Made by a program: the position numbers and the translations under genes
The notes under the pieces: generated by a model
What the model was told of the DNA's origin: nothing
The model's input: the letters and a program-made list of their open reading frames with translations, nothing else
The model's database searches: none
Shown here: positions 8,316 to 19,050 of the stretch, in pieces
Layout of the letters: each line of letters starts with the position of its first letter
Numbering within the stretch: the first letter of the stretch is position 1
Source of the DNA: Acidipropionibacterium thoenii DSM 20276
Lineage (GTDB): Bacteria > Actinomycetota > Actinomycetes > Propionibacteriales > Propionibacteriaceae
DNA: 64,000 nt
NCBI RefSeq assembly: GCF_000423445.1
Contig: NZ_AUHZ01000005.1
Coordinates: 1 to 64,000 of the forward strand
Reading direction: 5' to 3'

Positions 8316-9527
8316 GTGCCGTCATTGCCCACTCGACGCTCAGTTCTGGCCGGCGGCGCCCTCGCGGTGCCGCTGGTTCTCGTTGGCTGCTCGCCGAAGT
8401 CCGACACCGGCTCCCAGAACGCAGGTTCCAGCCCCTCGGCATCCAACGGGAACTCCTCCCAGACGCCGAGCCCGACCCCCCCTGCGGCCTCGGTCAGCGT
8501 CACCTCCCAGCACGCTCTGGACGAGATCCGGCCCACTGACACCCTCACCTTCAAGGTGACCAACGGCACCCTGGCGTCGGTCGCGGTGACCAACGCCGAC
8601 GGGGACTCGGTCGACGGGACCCTGTCCGACGGCGTCTGGACCCCGAAGTACCCCTTCCGGCTGAATCGCAGCTACACCGTCGTCTCCACCCTCCAGGGCG
8701 CAGCCGGCAGCACCAAGGTGACCACGCCGATCTCCACCCTGGACGCCCAGGCCAACACCGCGCAGATGCTCTACAGCGGTGCCCAGGTCGGCGCCGGCAT
8801 GCCGGTCATCATCAAGTTCGCCAACGAGGTGGTCGACGCCGACCAGCGCAAGGCCATCCAGCAGGCGATGACCGTCACCACCACCCCCCAGCAGACCGGC
8901 GCCTGGGGATGGATCGACAACGCCCAGCTGATGTGGCGTCCCGAGAAGTACTGGCTGGCGAACTCCAAGGTGAGCGTCGAGGGCAAGATCGCCGGCCTGG
9001 CCACCTCCTCCCACCGTTTCCTCACCGACAACCTCTCCGGCGGATTCACCGTCGGTGGGGTGCGGATCCTCTACGTGGACATCAAGGCCCACACCATGAA
9101 GGTCACCGAGAACGGCAAGACGGTCAAGACCATTCCGATCACCACCGGCAAGGACGGTTTCATCACCCGCTCGGGCACCAAGGTCATCATCGAGCGCGAC
9201 TCCGACAAGATCATGGACTCCACCACGATCGGTATCCCGAAGGGCAGCCCCGATTACTACCGGCTGGACGTGAAATGGGCGATGCGAGTCACCTACACCG
9301 GTGAGTTCATCCACGCCGCCCCGTGGTCGGAGGGGCAGCAGGGCTCGACGAACGTCTCACACGGTTGCGTGGGTCTGTCGATGGCCAACGGCAAGTGGCT
9401 GTTCAACCTCTGCCGGGCCGGCGACATCGTCGTCAACACCGGTTCCAACCGGAACTTCAAGCCCTTCGAGGGGATCGGCTGCTGGGTCTACGACTGGAAG
9501 GGCTGGCAGGGCCTCAGCGCGGTCTGA
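8316..9527 (+). CDS. L,D-transpeptidase lipoprotein
   Basis: 403 residues from the GTG at 8316, chosen because GGAGG sits five bases upstream. The signal peptide carries twin arginines (TRRSVLAGGALAVP) and a lipobox ending LVGC, so export and lipid anchoring are likely. After a Ser/Thr/Pro linker come Ig-like domains (about 60-240) and a YkuD catalytic domain. The catalytic signature is complete: His in EFIHAAPW and the SHGCVGLS motif with Cys near 350. Such enzymes make 3-3 cross-links in peptidoglycan or anchor proteins, working outside the membrane. Domain order matches mycobacterial LdtMt2-type proteins. Confidence 0.93.
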   Translation: MPSLPTRRSVLAGGALAVPLVLVGCSPKSDTGSQNAGSSPSASNGNSSQTPSPTPPAASVSVTSQHALDEIRPTDTLTFKVTNGTLASVAVTNADGDSVDGTLSDGVWTPKYPFRLNRSYTVVSTLQGAAGSTKVTTPISTLDAQANTAQMLYSGAQVGAGMPVIIKFANEVVDADQRKAIQQAMTVTTTPQQTGAWGWIDNAQLMWRPEKYWLANSKVSVEGKIAGLATSSHRFLTDNLSGGFTVGGVRILYVDIKAHTMKVTENGKTVKTIPITTGKDGFITRSGTKVIIERDSDKIMDSTTIGIPKGSPDYYRLDVKWAMRVTYTGEFIHAAPWSEGQQGSTNVSHGCVGLSMANGKWLFNLCRAGDIVVNTGSNRNFKPFEGIGCWVYDWKGWQGLSAV

Positions 9528-9699
9528 CGGTCATGCGGCAGACCCCCCTCCGGCCGGTGCGCCGGTGGGTTCGGGCCGGGACATTCCGTCCTGCTCAGCA
9601 CAGCCTTCTCCGGCGTCCTGAAGTCTCAACCTCGAGGCCGGCTCGAGGGTTTCGGAGCGCATTATCAGCTGATCGACGACTGAGAACCCTCAAGTTCCT

Positions 9700-9728
9700 T
9701 TGAGGATTACGTCGGCATTTCTTAGGCT
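9700..9728 (+). promoter_or_regulatory. Possible promoter of the RlpA-like gene
   Basis: TTGAGG (9700-9705) and TAGGCT (9723-9728) are separated by 17 bases and lie about 60 bases before the start codon. The match to sigma-70 elements is modest. The remaining sequence between 9528 and 9789 shows no gene and no riboswitch that I recognise. Confidence 0.35.
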
Positions 9729-9789
9729 CCCTTCGCTATCAGGGTCCTGGACGTGATCCAGGTCCAATCCGAGGCCGGAGGGTGTCCCC

Positions 9790-10932
9790 TTGACTGCTCA
9801 TAAGCACGCGATCATTCAGAAGCTGCGCGGCACCGTCGTCACCCTCGCGCTGGCCGGCACCGTGGCCTTCGGCGTCCCCGCCGTGGTGGGGTCGATCGCC
9901 CAGGCCACCGACACCACCACCTTGCGCGCCACCACCGCGGTCAATGTGCGCTCGGGCCCCAGCACCTCCAAGGGCATCCTCGCCGTCCTCTACCCCGGCG
10001 ACTCGGTGGTCGTCACCGGCTCGGCGGTCGGCGGCTGGACGCCGGTCCGCTACCAGGGCAGGTCCGCCTGGGTGGCCAGCGCCTACCTCACCAGCGGTCG
10101 GCTCAACGGATCAGGCACCTCGGGGTCCGGCAGCGCCGGCTCCAGCGACGCGAGCCAGACCGGCGTGGCCTACTCGGCGGTCGGTCTCAACCTGCGCAGC
10201 GCCCCCGGGATGTCGGCCTCCGTCCGGGCAGTGCTGCCCGCCGGCACCAAGGTGATCCTCACCGGGAACGTCTCAGGCTCCTGGGTGAGCGTCAACTCCG
10301 GGATGGGATCGGGCTGGGTGTCGATGGGCTACCTGTCCCAGAACGGTGGACGGGTCACGACCTCCTCCAGTTCCTCCGGCTCGACCTCCTCCTCGACGCC
10401 GGCAACGGTGGGCACCCGGTACGCCACCGTCTCGCTGAACCTGTGGACCGGCTCCACCGGCTCCCGGTTCACCGACACCGTCGACTCCGGGACGTCGTTG
10501 AGAATCACCGGGACCACCTCCTCGGGGCGCACCCAGGTGGTCGTCAACGGCGTCACCCGATGGGTCACCAGCCGCTACCTGGCCACCTCTCCGCGAGTCA
10601 GCCCCGCTGCTGCCACCGCCTCGAACAGTTCCGGGGAGGGAATGGCGACCGCCACCGGCTCCTGCATCGCCTCCTTCTACGACGACCCCCAGCTCACCGC
10701 CAATGGCGAGACCTTCAACCCCAGCGCCCTCACCGCCGCCCACAAGACGCTGTCCTTCAACACCCGGGTCAAGGTCACCAATGTGGCCAACGGCCGGTCG
10801 GTGGTGGTGCGCATCAACGACCGTGGACCCTACGTCTCGGGTCGCTGCCTGGACCTGTCGAAGGCCGCCTTCGCCTCGATCGCCAACACCTCCGCCGGGG
10901 CGATCCCGGTGAGCTACTCGGTGCTGGGCTGA
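9790..10932 (+). CDS. Exported SH3b-repeat protein with RlpA-like double-psi beta-barrel domain
   Basis: 380 residues from a TTG start with GGAGGG eight bases upstream. A signal peptide (about 1-38) is followed by three bacterial SH3 domains (about 40-105, 120-185, 205-270), each with the pattern [16 protein letters not shown] or LNLWTGST, and Ser/Gly linkers. The C-terminus (about 290-380) is a double-psi beta-barrel with [44 protein letters not shown] and CLDLSKAAF, as in RlpA. RlpA proteins bind or cleave denuded glycan strands. The fold carries the conserved Asp of NDRGPY. It follows the L,D-transpeptidase on the same strand, pointing to cell-wall remodelling. Confidence 0.88.
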   Translation: MTAHKHAIIQKLRGTVVTLALAGTVAFGVPAVVGSIAQATDTTTLRATTAVNVRSGPSTSKGILAVLYPGDSVVVTGSAVGGWTPVRYQGRSAWVASAYLTSGRLNGSGTSGSGSAGSSDASQTGVAYSAVGLNLRSAPGMSASVRAVLPAGTKVILTGNVSGSWVSVNSGMGSGWVSMGYLSQNGGRVTTSSSSSGSTSSSTPATVGTRYATVSLNLWTGSTGSRFTDTVDSGTSLRITGTTSSGRTQVVVNGVTRWVTSRYLATSPRVSPAAATASNSSGEGMATATGSCIASFYDDPQLTANGETFNPSALTAAHKTLSFNTRVKVTNVANGRSVVVRINDRGPYVSGRCLDLSKAAFASIANTSAGAIPVSYSVLG

Positions 10933-10954
10933 GACAACGGCCCTCGCGGACCCT

Positions 10955-10982
10955 CCCGGGCGGCAGCCTTCTGCCGCCCGGG
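10955..10982 (+). terminator. Terminator after the RlpA-like gene
   Basis: A perfect 12-bp stem (10955-10966 with 10971-10982) around the loop CCTT, 22 bases after the stop codon and before the citrate synthase promoter. No T-run follows. Confidence 0.75.
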
Positions 10983-11088
10983 CCCTGCCCCACCGTCCCT
11001 CGGTGCAGGGCTCTCTGCGGGGCACCGACAGCTCCCGGCCCGCTCGCGTCAAGCCCGGCCGACCCCGCTGCGCTGCAAGCCGATTCCG

Positions 11089-11116
11089 TTGACAGTTTTG
11101 CGGGCGGCCGTAATCT
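11089..11116 (+). promoter_or_regulatory. Sigma-70-type promoter of citrate synthase
   Basis: A consensus TTGACA (11089-11094) is followed after 16 bases by TAATCT (11111-11116). It lies about 85 bases before the start codon of gltA and after the upstream terminator. Confidence 0.65.
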
Positions 11117-11199
11117 GGGCGATGCATTATCCCGCCCAGTGACACTGTTGCGCTGCCCGACAGGACCTGCTCAGCACTGGCGCCCTCGAAAGGACCACG

Positions 11200-12483
<1,284 letters not shown>

Positions 12484-12532
12484 GGCTCGCCGGCCACCGA
12501 CCGTCGACGCCCCTCGCCACTAGGCTCGGAGC

Positions 12533-13639
12533 ATGGCTCTGAGCGACGACGTCATCCGATCGGCCCCCAAGGTGGCCCTGCACGACCATCTGGACGGCGG
12601 CCTGCGGCCGGCCACCGTGCTGGAGCTCAGCCGGGAGTTCGGGGCGCCGGGGACCGGTCTACCGGCCCCTCTCGGCCCAGCAGGCGAGTGGCAGACCCCC
12701 GACGATGTCGCGGACTGGTTCTTCCGCACCGCCGACTCCGGATCCCTGCCGCGCTATCTGGAGACCTTCGGGGTCACCGTGGCCCTGATGCAGACCGCTG
12801 CGGCGCTGCGACGGGTGGCCCGCGACTTCGTCGAGGACATGGTCGCCGACCATGTCGTCTACGCGGAGACCCGGTGGGCCCCCCAGCAGCATCTGGCCGG
12901 CGGGCTGTCGCTGGACGAGGCGGTCGCCGCGGTCCAGCAGGGTCTGGACGAGGCGATGGCGGCGGCACGCGCCGCCGGCACGCCGATCGTGGTGCGGCAG
13001 CTGATCACCGTGATGCGCCAGCTGGACCCCGACCCGGCGCTGGCCGAGCTGACCGTCTCCTGGCTTGGCCGCGGGGTGGTCGGGATGGACCTGGCCGGGC
13101 CGGAGGACGGCTTCCCCGCCTCCCGGTTCCGCGAGCTGTTCGACGCCGTGCGGGCAGCTGGCGGCCACCTCACCATCCATGCCGGGGAGGCCGCCGGGCT
13201 GGAGTCCATCCGGACGGCCCTCGACTGCGGGGCCGAGCGACTGGGCCATGGCGTCCGGCTGGTCGACGACCTCACCAGTCACGGCTCGGCGGTGATGAGC
13301 CTGGGGCCGATCGCCTCGCAGGTCCGCATCGAGGAGATCGCCCTGGAGGTGTGCCCCTCCTCCAATATCCAGACCGGGGTGTGCCGAACCCTGGCCGACC
13401 ATCCGGTCGGGGCCCTGTGGCGGGCCGGGCTACCGGTCACGATCTCCTGTGACAACCGGCTGATGAGCGCCACCTCGATGACTCGCGAACTGACCCTGGT
13501 CTGCCGCCAGCTCGACTGGGAGCTGGAGGATCTGCGCCGTGCCCAGGTCATCGCCCTGGAGTCGGCCTTCTGCGACGAGGAAACCTTCGAGACCCTCCAG
13601 GCCGACCTCGACGACCGGTTCGACGCGCTGGCCCGGTAA
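12533..13639 (+). CDS. add: Adenosine deaminase
   Basis: 368 residues. Adenosine deaminase hydrolyses adenosine and deoxyadenosine to inosine in purine salvage. Zinc and substrate motifs are present: HDHLDGG near 18, HAGEAAG (catalytic Glu), GHGVRL and CPSSNIQTG, then the metal-binding Asp in SCDNRLMS. The gene follows gltA by 49 bases on the same strand and may be read from the same promoter. It converges with the acyltransferase gene with 26 bases between stops; this gap contains a weak GCCCGG/CCGGGC hairpin. Confidence 0.96.
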   Translation: MALSDDVIRSAPKVALHDHLDGGLRPATVLELSREFGAPGTGLPAPLGPAGEWQTPDDVADWFFRTADSGSLPRYLETFGVTVALMQTAAALRRVARDFVEDMVADHVVYAETRWAPQQHLAGGLSLDEAVAAVQQGLDEAMAAARAAGTPIVVRQLITVMRQLDPDPALAELTVSWLGRGVVGMDLAGPEDGFPASRFRELFDAVRAAGGHLTIHAGEAAGLESIRTALDCGAERLGHGVRLVDDLTSHGSAVMSLGPIASQVRIEEIALEVCPSSNIQTGVCRTLADHPVGALWRAGLPVTISCDNRLMSATSMTRELTLVCRQLDWELEDLRRAQVIALESAFCDEETFETLQADLDDRFDALAR

Positions 13640-13665
13640 GCCCGGCACCACCGGATCCGGGCACC

Positions 13666-14595
13666 TCAACGGGGCAGGGTGAGCCATCCGGAGCAGCTGT
13701 GGACGTGCCCGCCGCGGCGCCACAGATCGATCATCGCGCGGTGCAGGCGGGAGTCGTAGGGCAGGTCGTCGAGGATCCCGGGCAGCTTCTCGGCATCGGC
13801 GAAGGGCCGGTCGAAGCCGAAGAAGATTCCCGAACCGTCGGAGACCGGGCGCTCCCAGACAGTCCACAGCCGGGCGAAGGAGTCCATATTGGACCCCGGC
13901 ATCAGGCCCATCAGCTCGGTGTCCAGCAGCCAGGACTCGCAGAACGCGATGTCGAAGGCCCCCGGTTCGCCGGCCAGCTCGGGGAAATGCGTCGTGAAGA
14001 ATCGGTGGGCCCGGGCCAGGGAGGCCGCCACCAGGTCTGGGGCCAGCGATCCGATCGGTGCGATGTGGGCCGACAGCACCAGGGGGCCGTCGCCGGCTCC
14101 CTCGCGCCCCAGGGTGGAACGCCGCAGCTCGAACTGGAGACGCCCGAGTTGGGCGAACCCGCCGCGCCAGATCATCTCGAGCCAGCTGGCCTGACCGAGC
14201 CCGAACCGTCCGGTCACCGCGATCGTCTTGCGGATCTGTCGGCCGAGGTCGGCCAGGGTGTCGGCGATGATCGGCTCGGGGTACCCCAGCCCGCGCCAGA
14301 ACTCCTCGACGTCGGGGGCGGAGAGGATGAGCGCCGCCAGTGGCACGGCTCCCTCGACCCCGCCGAGGCCGGCCAGGTCGGCCTGCGACAGCAGGGTCTG
14401 CTGGCCGAGGTACCGACCGATCCGGCCACGGAACCCGGCCACCAGCTCGCCGGTGCGGGCGGCTCCAGCGGGATTCCTGGCGACCGTCTCCAGCAGCCGT
14501 CGGGTGGGTGCGCGGAGATCGGCATTCACTCCGAGGCGGCCCAGCAGGTCGTCGGGGACGGACTTCAGCATCTCGGGGATGGATGCTCGGGGCAT
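13666..14595 (-). CDS. Acyltransferase-domain protein (GNAT-like C-terminal domain)
   Basis: 309 residues from the ATG at 14595 (AGGAGG five bases upstream). The sequence fits the actinobacterial family with an N-acyltransferase N-terminal domain followed by a GNAT-like C-terminal domain; the segments SAHIAPIGSLAPDLV, FCESWLLDTELMGLMPGSNM and SGIFFGFDRP are the recognisable parts. Substrate is unknown. It lies 17 bases after an alpha-L-fucosidase gene on the same strand, so the two are probably one operon, and a sugar or glycan substrate is possible (inference). Confidence 0.75.
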   Translation of the reverse strand: MPRASIPEMLKSVPDDLLGRLGVNADLRAPTRRLLETVARNPAGAARTGELVAGFRGRIGRYLGQQTLLSQADLAGLGGVEGAVPLAALILSAPDVEEFWRGLGYPEPIIADTLADLGRQIRKTIAVTGRFGLGQASWLEMIWRGGFAQLGRLQFELRRSTLGREGAGDGPLVLSAHIAPIGSLAPDLVAASLARAHRFFTTHFPELAGEPGAFDIAFCESWLLDTELMGLMPGSNMDSFARLWTVWERPVSDGSGIFFGFDRPFADAEKLPGILDDLPYDSRLHRAMIDLWRRGGHVHSCSGWLTLPR

Positions 14596-14612
14596 CGGAT
14601 CCTCCTTCTCGC

Positions 14613-15938
14613 TCATCGGAGGGTGACCTCCAGGACGGTGTCCACCGGGTCGGGCAGTGGATAGGTCCATTCCGGTTGGGGCCCGAAGGCCACGAAGGCC
14701 TGATCGGGATGGTCGGCCACCGACCAGGCCTCCACCAGCGGGACCTGGGACCCGTCGGACAGCAGGTGGACCTCGGCGACCCGGTCGCGTCGCAACCCCT
14801 GGAGCTGGAGGGGGCCGACCGGGGCCTCCAACACATGGGCATAGAGCTTGCCACCGCCCGCGGTCCACCACCCCCAGTCGGGTTTCGGCAGCCCCGCCGG
14901 CCCGCAGCCGCGGATCGAGGCGGAGTTGGCATCCATCCACTCCCCGATCCCGACGAGGATCCTGCGGCACTGAATGGGAAAGGTGCCGTGCGCGTCAGGA
15001 CCGACGTTGAGCAGCATGTTGCCGCCCTTGGCGACGCATTCCACCAGCTTGTGGATGAGCACCGGCGCGGTCTTCCAGTCGGCGTCGTGGCGGCAGTAGC
15101 CCCAGTGGTTGTTGAGGGTCAGGCAGCTCTCCCAGGGAACGGGAGTGCCATCGGCGCCGCGGATGCCCTCGGCCGGGATCACCTGCTCCGGAGAGGTGAA
15201 ATCCCCGCAGAACGGGGTGGGAGTGTCGGTGAGGATCGAGCCGGCTTCGGGCCCCGAACCCTCCAGCCGGTTGTCCAGCACGGCGTTGGGCTGGAGCTCG
15301 CGGACGATCCGGATGAGGTCGGCCGCACCCCACTGCTCGGGACCCATCCCGGGATAGGAGAAGTCGAACCACAGGACGTCCAGGTCGCCGTAGGTCGAGC
15401 AGATCTCGCGGACCTGGCCGTGCAGGAATGCTCGGTAGGAGTCCAGGTCGGGGGTGTGGTCGCGGTACTCCTCGGCCTCGCGCATCGGGTGGTGCAGGTC
15501 ACCGAAGTGCGGGAAATCGGGCTGGGCCCAGTCCAGCAGGGAGAAGTACAGCCCGACCTTGATGCCGCGCGCCCGGAAGGCCGCCAGGAACTCGGCGACG
15601 AAGTCGCGGCCCAGGGTGTGCACCGTGGAGTAGTCCGACAGCCGGGTGTCGAACAGGGCGAAACCGTCGTGGTGCTTGGCGGTCAGCACGGCATACCTCA
15701 TGCCGGCGGCCCGGGCGGTGTCGGCCCAGGCCTCGAAGTCCGGGTTCGGGTTGAAGGCGTCGATGGCCGGCTGGTAGTCGGCCACGCTGAGGCGTTCGTA
15801 GGACCGCACCCACTCGCCGCGAGCCGGCACGGCATAGGCGCCCCAGTGGATGAACATCCCGAACCGGTCCCGGCGCCACCAGGCCGACCGGTCGAATCGG
15901 GGGTCCAGCGGTTCGGGTTCGCCGAGTTGATGCGCCAT
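14613..15938 (-). CDS. Alpha-L-fucosidase, glycoside hydrolase family 29
   Basis: 441 residues. The (beta/alpha)8 domain starts WWRRDRFGMFIHWGAYAVPA, the standard GH29 opening, then shows YAVLTAKHHDGFALF and DLDVLWFDFSYPG, which holds the nucleophile Asp. KGGNMLLNVGPDAHG is another hallmark. A short C-terminal beta domain follows. No signal peptide is visible, so the enzyme should act in the cytoplasm on imported fucosides. It is the first gene of a pair with the acyltransferase. No transporter lies nearby, leaving the source of substrate open. Confidence 0.93.
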   Translation of the reverse strand: MAHQLGEPEPLDPRFDRSAWWRRDRFGMFIHWGAYAVPARGEWVRSYERLSVADYQPAIDAFNPNPDFEAWADTARAAGMRYAVLTAKHHDGFALFDTRLSDYSTVHTLGRDFVAEFLAAFRARGIKVGLYFSLLDWAQPDFPHFGDLHHPMREAEEYRDHTPDLDSYRAFLHGQVREICSTYGDLDVLWFDFSYPGMGPEQWGAADLIRIVRELQPNAVLDNRLEGSGPEAGSILTDTPTPFCGDFTSPEQVIPAEGIRGADGTPVPWESCLTLNNHWGYCRHDADWKTAPVLIHKLVECVAKGGNMLLNVGPDAHGTFPIQCRRILVGIGEWMDANSASIRGCGPAGLPKPDWGWWTAGGGKLYAHVLEAPVGPLQLQGLRRDRVAEVHLLSDGSQVPLVEAWSVADHPDQAFVAFGPQPEWTYPLPDPVDTVLEVTLR

Positions 15939-16020
15939 GGCCCCATCCTGCCGCCCTCGGCGCAGTGGCGCGAGGTGCGCTCAGTGCCGGTGCTCCCGGG
16001 CCGCCGCAGGGGACGCCGAC

Positions 16021-16671
16021 TCACATGTCGCGGTAGCGCCTGGCGATCGCCATCGCGTGCACCAACTGGGGAGCGCTCAACGGCTGCACATAGCCGGGGG
16101 TGTCGCGCTGGATACGCCACGACTCGCTCAGCGGCTGGACCGGGACCGGGTCGAAGCCGAAGGCGTCGAGGAGTCGCGACACCACGGCCAGAGCGGTCGG
16201 ATGATCGCTGACCGCCACCAGGGCGCGACGGTCGGGGTCGCCGGCGGGGCGTCCCGCAGTGGTGATCTCGGCGGCCGGAATGTGATTGAAGGCCTTCACG
16301 ACGAAGGACTGCGGGAGATGGTCCTGGAGCAGCTGGGAGGTGGTCGTCGTCTCCTCGTCGAGGGCTGCGATCTGACCATCGCGCTGCGGGTAGTAGTTGT
16401 TCGTGTCGATGACGATCTTGCCGATCAGCGGCTCGACCGGAACCGTGCCGATCTGGTGGAGCGGGATCGTCACCACCGCGAGGTCGGCGGCCTCAGCGGC
16501 CTCGGCCGGGCTGGCGGCGGCGCGAGCATGGTCCCCGAGTTCGGCGATGAGATCGCCCAACACCTGAGGCCCGCGCCTGTTGCTGATGACCACGTCATAT
16601 CCCAGTGAGACCGCCTTGCGGGCGAGCTGGCTGCCGATGTGACCTGCACCGATCAATCCGATAGTTATCAT
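16021..16671 (-). CDS. NADP-binding Rossmann protein, F420H2:NADP-reductase-like
   Basis: 216 residues from the ATG at 16671. The N-terminal Rossmann motif IGLIGAGHIGSQLARKA and SNRRGP are typical of the small predicted dinucleotide-binding enzymes (COG2085), which include F420-dependent NADP reductase. VKAFNHIPAAEI matches the conserved 'KAFN' segment. Substrate is unknown. The gene is followed and preceded by spacers of 80-90 bases and could be a separate unit. Confidence 0.8.
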   Translation of the reverse strand: MITIGLIGAGHIGSQLARKAVSLGYDVVISNRRGPQVLGDLIAELGDHARAAASPAEAAEAADLAVVTIPLHQIGTVPVEPLIGKIVIDTNNYYPQRDGQIAALDEETTTTSQLLQDHLPQSFVVKAFNHIPAAEITTAGRPAGDPDRRALVAVSDHPTALAVVSRLLDAFGFDPVPVQPLSESWRIQRDTPGYVQPLSAPQLVHAMAIARRYRDM

Positions 16672-16755
16672 GACCACAACGGTAGGCCGCCGGGCCCGTC
16701 ATTCCAGCCGCTTCACCACCGGCCGACCGGGCGGCGCCCAGGCGCCGGCACAGGG

Positions 16756-18159
16756 TCAGTTGCGGAAGGCGTGCACCGGAGCCGGGATGTGACCACCCCG
16801 GGCCACGAACTCGTCGGAACCGCATCGGCTGGTCGCCAGGATCGGCGCCCGGCCGAGCAGACCGCCGAACTCCACCTGGTCGCCGACCTCCTTGCCCGGC
16901 ACCGGGATCAGGCGCACCGCGGTGGTCTTGTGGTTCATCACCCCGATCGCCGCCTCATCGGCGATGATCGCCGCCAAGGTCTGGGCCGAGGTCGAACCGG
17001 GTAGCGCGATCATGTCCAGGCCCACCGAGCAGATCGCGGTCATCGCCTCCAGCTTGTCCAGCCCGATCGCCCCCATCCCGGCGGCCTCGATCATGCCGAT
17101 GTCCTCGCTCACCGGGATGAAGGAGCCCGACAGCCCCCCGACATGGGAGCAGGCCATCATGCCGCCCTTCTTGACGGCGTCATTGAGCAGGAACAGCGCG
17201 GCGGTGGTGCCGTGCGCACCGACCCTCTCGACCCCGATCTCCTCCAGGATCCGGGCCACCGAGTCGCCCACCGCAGGAGTCGGGGCCAGCGACAGATCGA
17301 CGATCCCGAATGGCACGTCGAGACGTTCGGCTGCCATCGTGCCGACCAGCTGACCCATCCGGGTCACCTTGAAGGCGGCCTTCTTGATGGTCTCGGCGAC
17401 CGTCCCGAAGGATCGGCCGGGGACCTTCTCCACCGCCCGCTTGATGACGCCGGGACCCGAGACGCCGACCGAGACGCAGCAGTCGGCCTCGCCGATCCCG
17501 TGGAACCCGCCGGCCATGAAGGGATTGTCCCCGACCGCATTGGCGAAGACCACCAGCTTGGCCGCCCCCAGACCGGCGATCGATGCCGTCAGCTCGGCCG
17601 ACTGCTTGATCGCGCGGCCCATCGCCGCCACCGCCGACATGTTGATCCCCGCCCGCGAGGAGCCGATGTTCACCGAGGAGCAGACGTACTCGGTGGCCGC
17701 CAGAGCCTGCGGGATGGAATCGATGAGCACCTTGTCGCTGTGGGTCCGCCCCTTGTCGACCAGGGCTGTGAAACCTCCCAGGAAGTCCACGCCGACCTCC
17801 TTGGCGGCGGCGTCCAGAGTCAGGGCGAAGGGCAGGTAGTCGTCCTCCCCCGAGGCCGCGGCGACCAGCGAGATCGGCGTCACGGTGATCCGCTTGTTGA
17901 TGATCGGGATGCCCAGTTCGGCCTCGATGCCCTGGCAGGTCGCCACCAGATCCTGTGCCCGGGTGGTGATCCGGTCATAGATCTTCCGGCGACAGACCTG
18001 GCCGTCGGAGTCGATGCAGTCCAGCAGCGAGATGCCCATCGTCACGGTACGGATGTCGAGGCGCTCCTCCTCGATCATCCGGATGGTCTCGAGGATGTTC
18101 TTGGCGGTTGCCGGGTCCGTCGGGTCCTGGCTGGCGGCAGCAGTCCTGGAGGTAGTCAT
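16756..18159 (-). CDS. PFL-like family protein (UPF0210/DUF711)
   Basis: 467 residues covering the whole UPF0210 family, whose structure resembles pyruvate formate-lyase but whose activity is not established. Conserved segments include [13 protein letters not shown] near 40, [38 protein letters not shown] and [22 protein letters not shown]. The gene begins four bases after the stop of a small ACT-domain protein, the usual partner of this family. Together they probably form one amino-acid-responsive unit; the ligand is unknown. Confidence 0.92.
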   Translation of the reverse strand: MTTSRTAAASQDPTDPATAKNILETIRMIEEERLDIRTVTMGISLLDCIDSDGQVCRRKIYDRITTRAQDLVATCQGIEAELGIPIINKRITVTPISLVAAASGEDDYLPFALTLDAAAKEVGVDFLGGFTALVDKGRTHSDKVLIDSIPQALAATEYVCSSVNIGSSRAGINMSAVAAMGRAIKQSAELTASIAGLGAAKLVVFANAVGDNPFMAGGFHGIGEADCCVSVGVSGPGVIKRAVEKVPGRSFGTVAETIKKAAFKVTRMGQLVGTMAAERLDVPFGIVDLSLAPTPAVGDSVARILEEIGVERVGAHGTTAALFLLNDAVKKGGMMACSHVGGLSGSFIPVSEDIGMIEAAGMGAIGLDKLEAMTAICSVGLDMIALPGSTSAQTLAAIIADEAAIGVMNHKTTAVRLIPVPGKEVGDQVEFGGLLGRAPILATSRCGSDEFVARGGHIPAPVHAFRN

Positions 18160-18163
18160 CCGA

Positions 18164-18433
18164 TCACAGCCTGTGCATGGCGTCGAAGATGGCCTCGGAC
18201 TGAATATGGACGACGACGCCCACCCGCTCCCCGGCGTCCTTCATCCGGGTCTGGATGGTGGCCAGATCGGGGGCGTCCTCGGAGAGCACGCACTGCATGA
18301 TCATCGTGAAGTAGTCACCCATCAGGGTCTGGGAGACGTTGACGATGTTGACCCCCATCCCGGCCAGTGCCGTGGAGATGGCGGCGATGATTCCCGGGTG
18401 ATCGTTCCCGGTGACGGTCATGATCGCGTTCAT
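18164..18433 (-). CDS. ACT-domain protein (UPF0237)
   Basis: 89 residues from the ATG at 18433, which has GGAGG eight bases upstream; this gives the family's usual length. The whole protein is an ACT fold ([41 protein letters not shown]). ACT domains bind amino acids and regulate partners. It lies immediately upstream of the PFL-like gene, a pairing conserved in many bacteria. Confidence 0.93.
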   Translation of the reverse strand: MNAIMTVTGNDHPGIIAAISTALAGMGVNIVNVSQTLMGDYFTMIMQCVLSEDAPDLATIQTRMKDAGERVGVVVHIQSEAIFDAMHRL

Positions 18434-18498
18434 GAGGACATCCTCCCGCATCCGGTCCGCCGCGTGTCGCCGGAGGGTCGGACGCCGCCCGACCCGGC

Positions 18499-19050
18499 TC
18501 AGGCGATCTGGCTCCTCAGCAGGGACATCGTGATCGAGTCCCACCGGCGGCCATCCCACTCACGGGCCTCCGGGACCCGGCCGGTGACCGTGTACCCGAG
18601 CTGCTCGGCACATCTCATCATCCGGGTGTTGCCGCTCCAGGTGGTCAAGGTGACGACGTGGGCGTCGGTCTCCTGGAAGGTCTGCCGGGTCCACCTCGCC
18701 AGCGCTGTGGACCCGATCCCCTGGCCCCACAGCCGCGGCTCGAAGATCACCAGCCCCAGCTCCCACCAGCCACCGCCGGCCGGATCGATCTCGAACCGGT
18801 TGACGAACCCGCAGCGGTGCCCCTCCACGGTGATGATCGCCCGGTCCCCAGACCTCAGGCGGGGCCGCCAGTCGCGAGCGAAGTCACGATAGCTGCGATC
18901 GTCCTGGTCGCCGAAGTAGGGCCCGTCCCAGCGCTTCCACTCGGCATCGGGCACCTCGACATTCCAGTGCCACAGCCAGATGAGATCATCCTCGACCAGC
19001 GGGATCACGTCGACCTGGGGCACCAGAAGTCTCCTCAGTCGAGTGGTCAT
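18499..19050 (-). CDS. GNAT-family N-acetyltransferase
   Basis: 183 residues spanning one GNAT domain. The acetyl-CoA binding loop is LWGQGIGSTALARW near 110-123, followed by VVTLTTWSGNTRMMRCAEQLGYTVTGR, as in RimJ/RimL-like proteins. The substrate is unknown. Its ATG overlaps the murQ stop (ATGA), so it is co-translated with murQ; a role in amino-sugar or peptide modification is possible but unproven. Confidence 0.88.
   Translation of the reverse strand: MTTRLRRLLVPQVDVIPLVEDDLIWLWHWNVEVPDAEWKRWDGPYFGDQDDRSYRDFARDWRPRLRSGDRAIITVEGHRCGFVNRFEIDPAGGGWWELGLVIFEPRLWGQGIGSTALARWTRQTFQETDAHVVTLTTWSGNTRMMRCAEQLGYTVTGRVPEAREWDGRRWDSITMSLLRSQIA

Noticed and set aside
9528-9789. Possible c-di-AMP (ydaO-type) riboswitch before the RlpA-like gene
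   Set aside because: Such switches precede wall hydrolase genes in actinobacteria, but the conserved core sequences could not be found here.
14340-16211. 623-codon plus-strand open frame
   Set aside because: Antisense to the acyltransferase and fucosidase genes, which have clear motifs; no recognisable domain.
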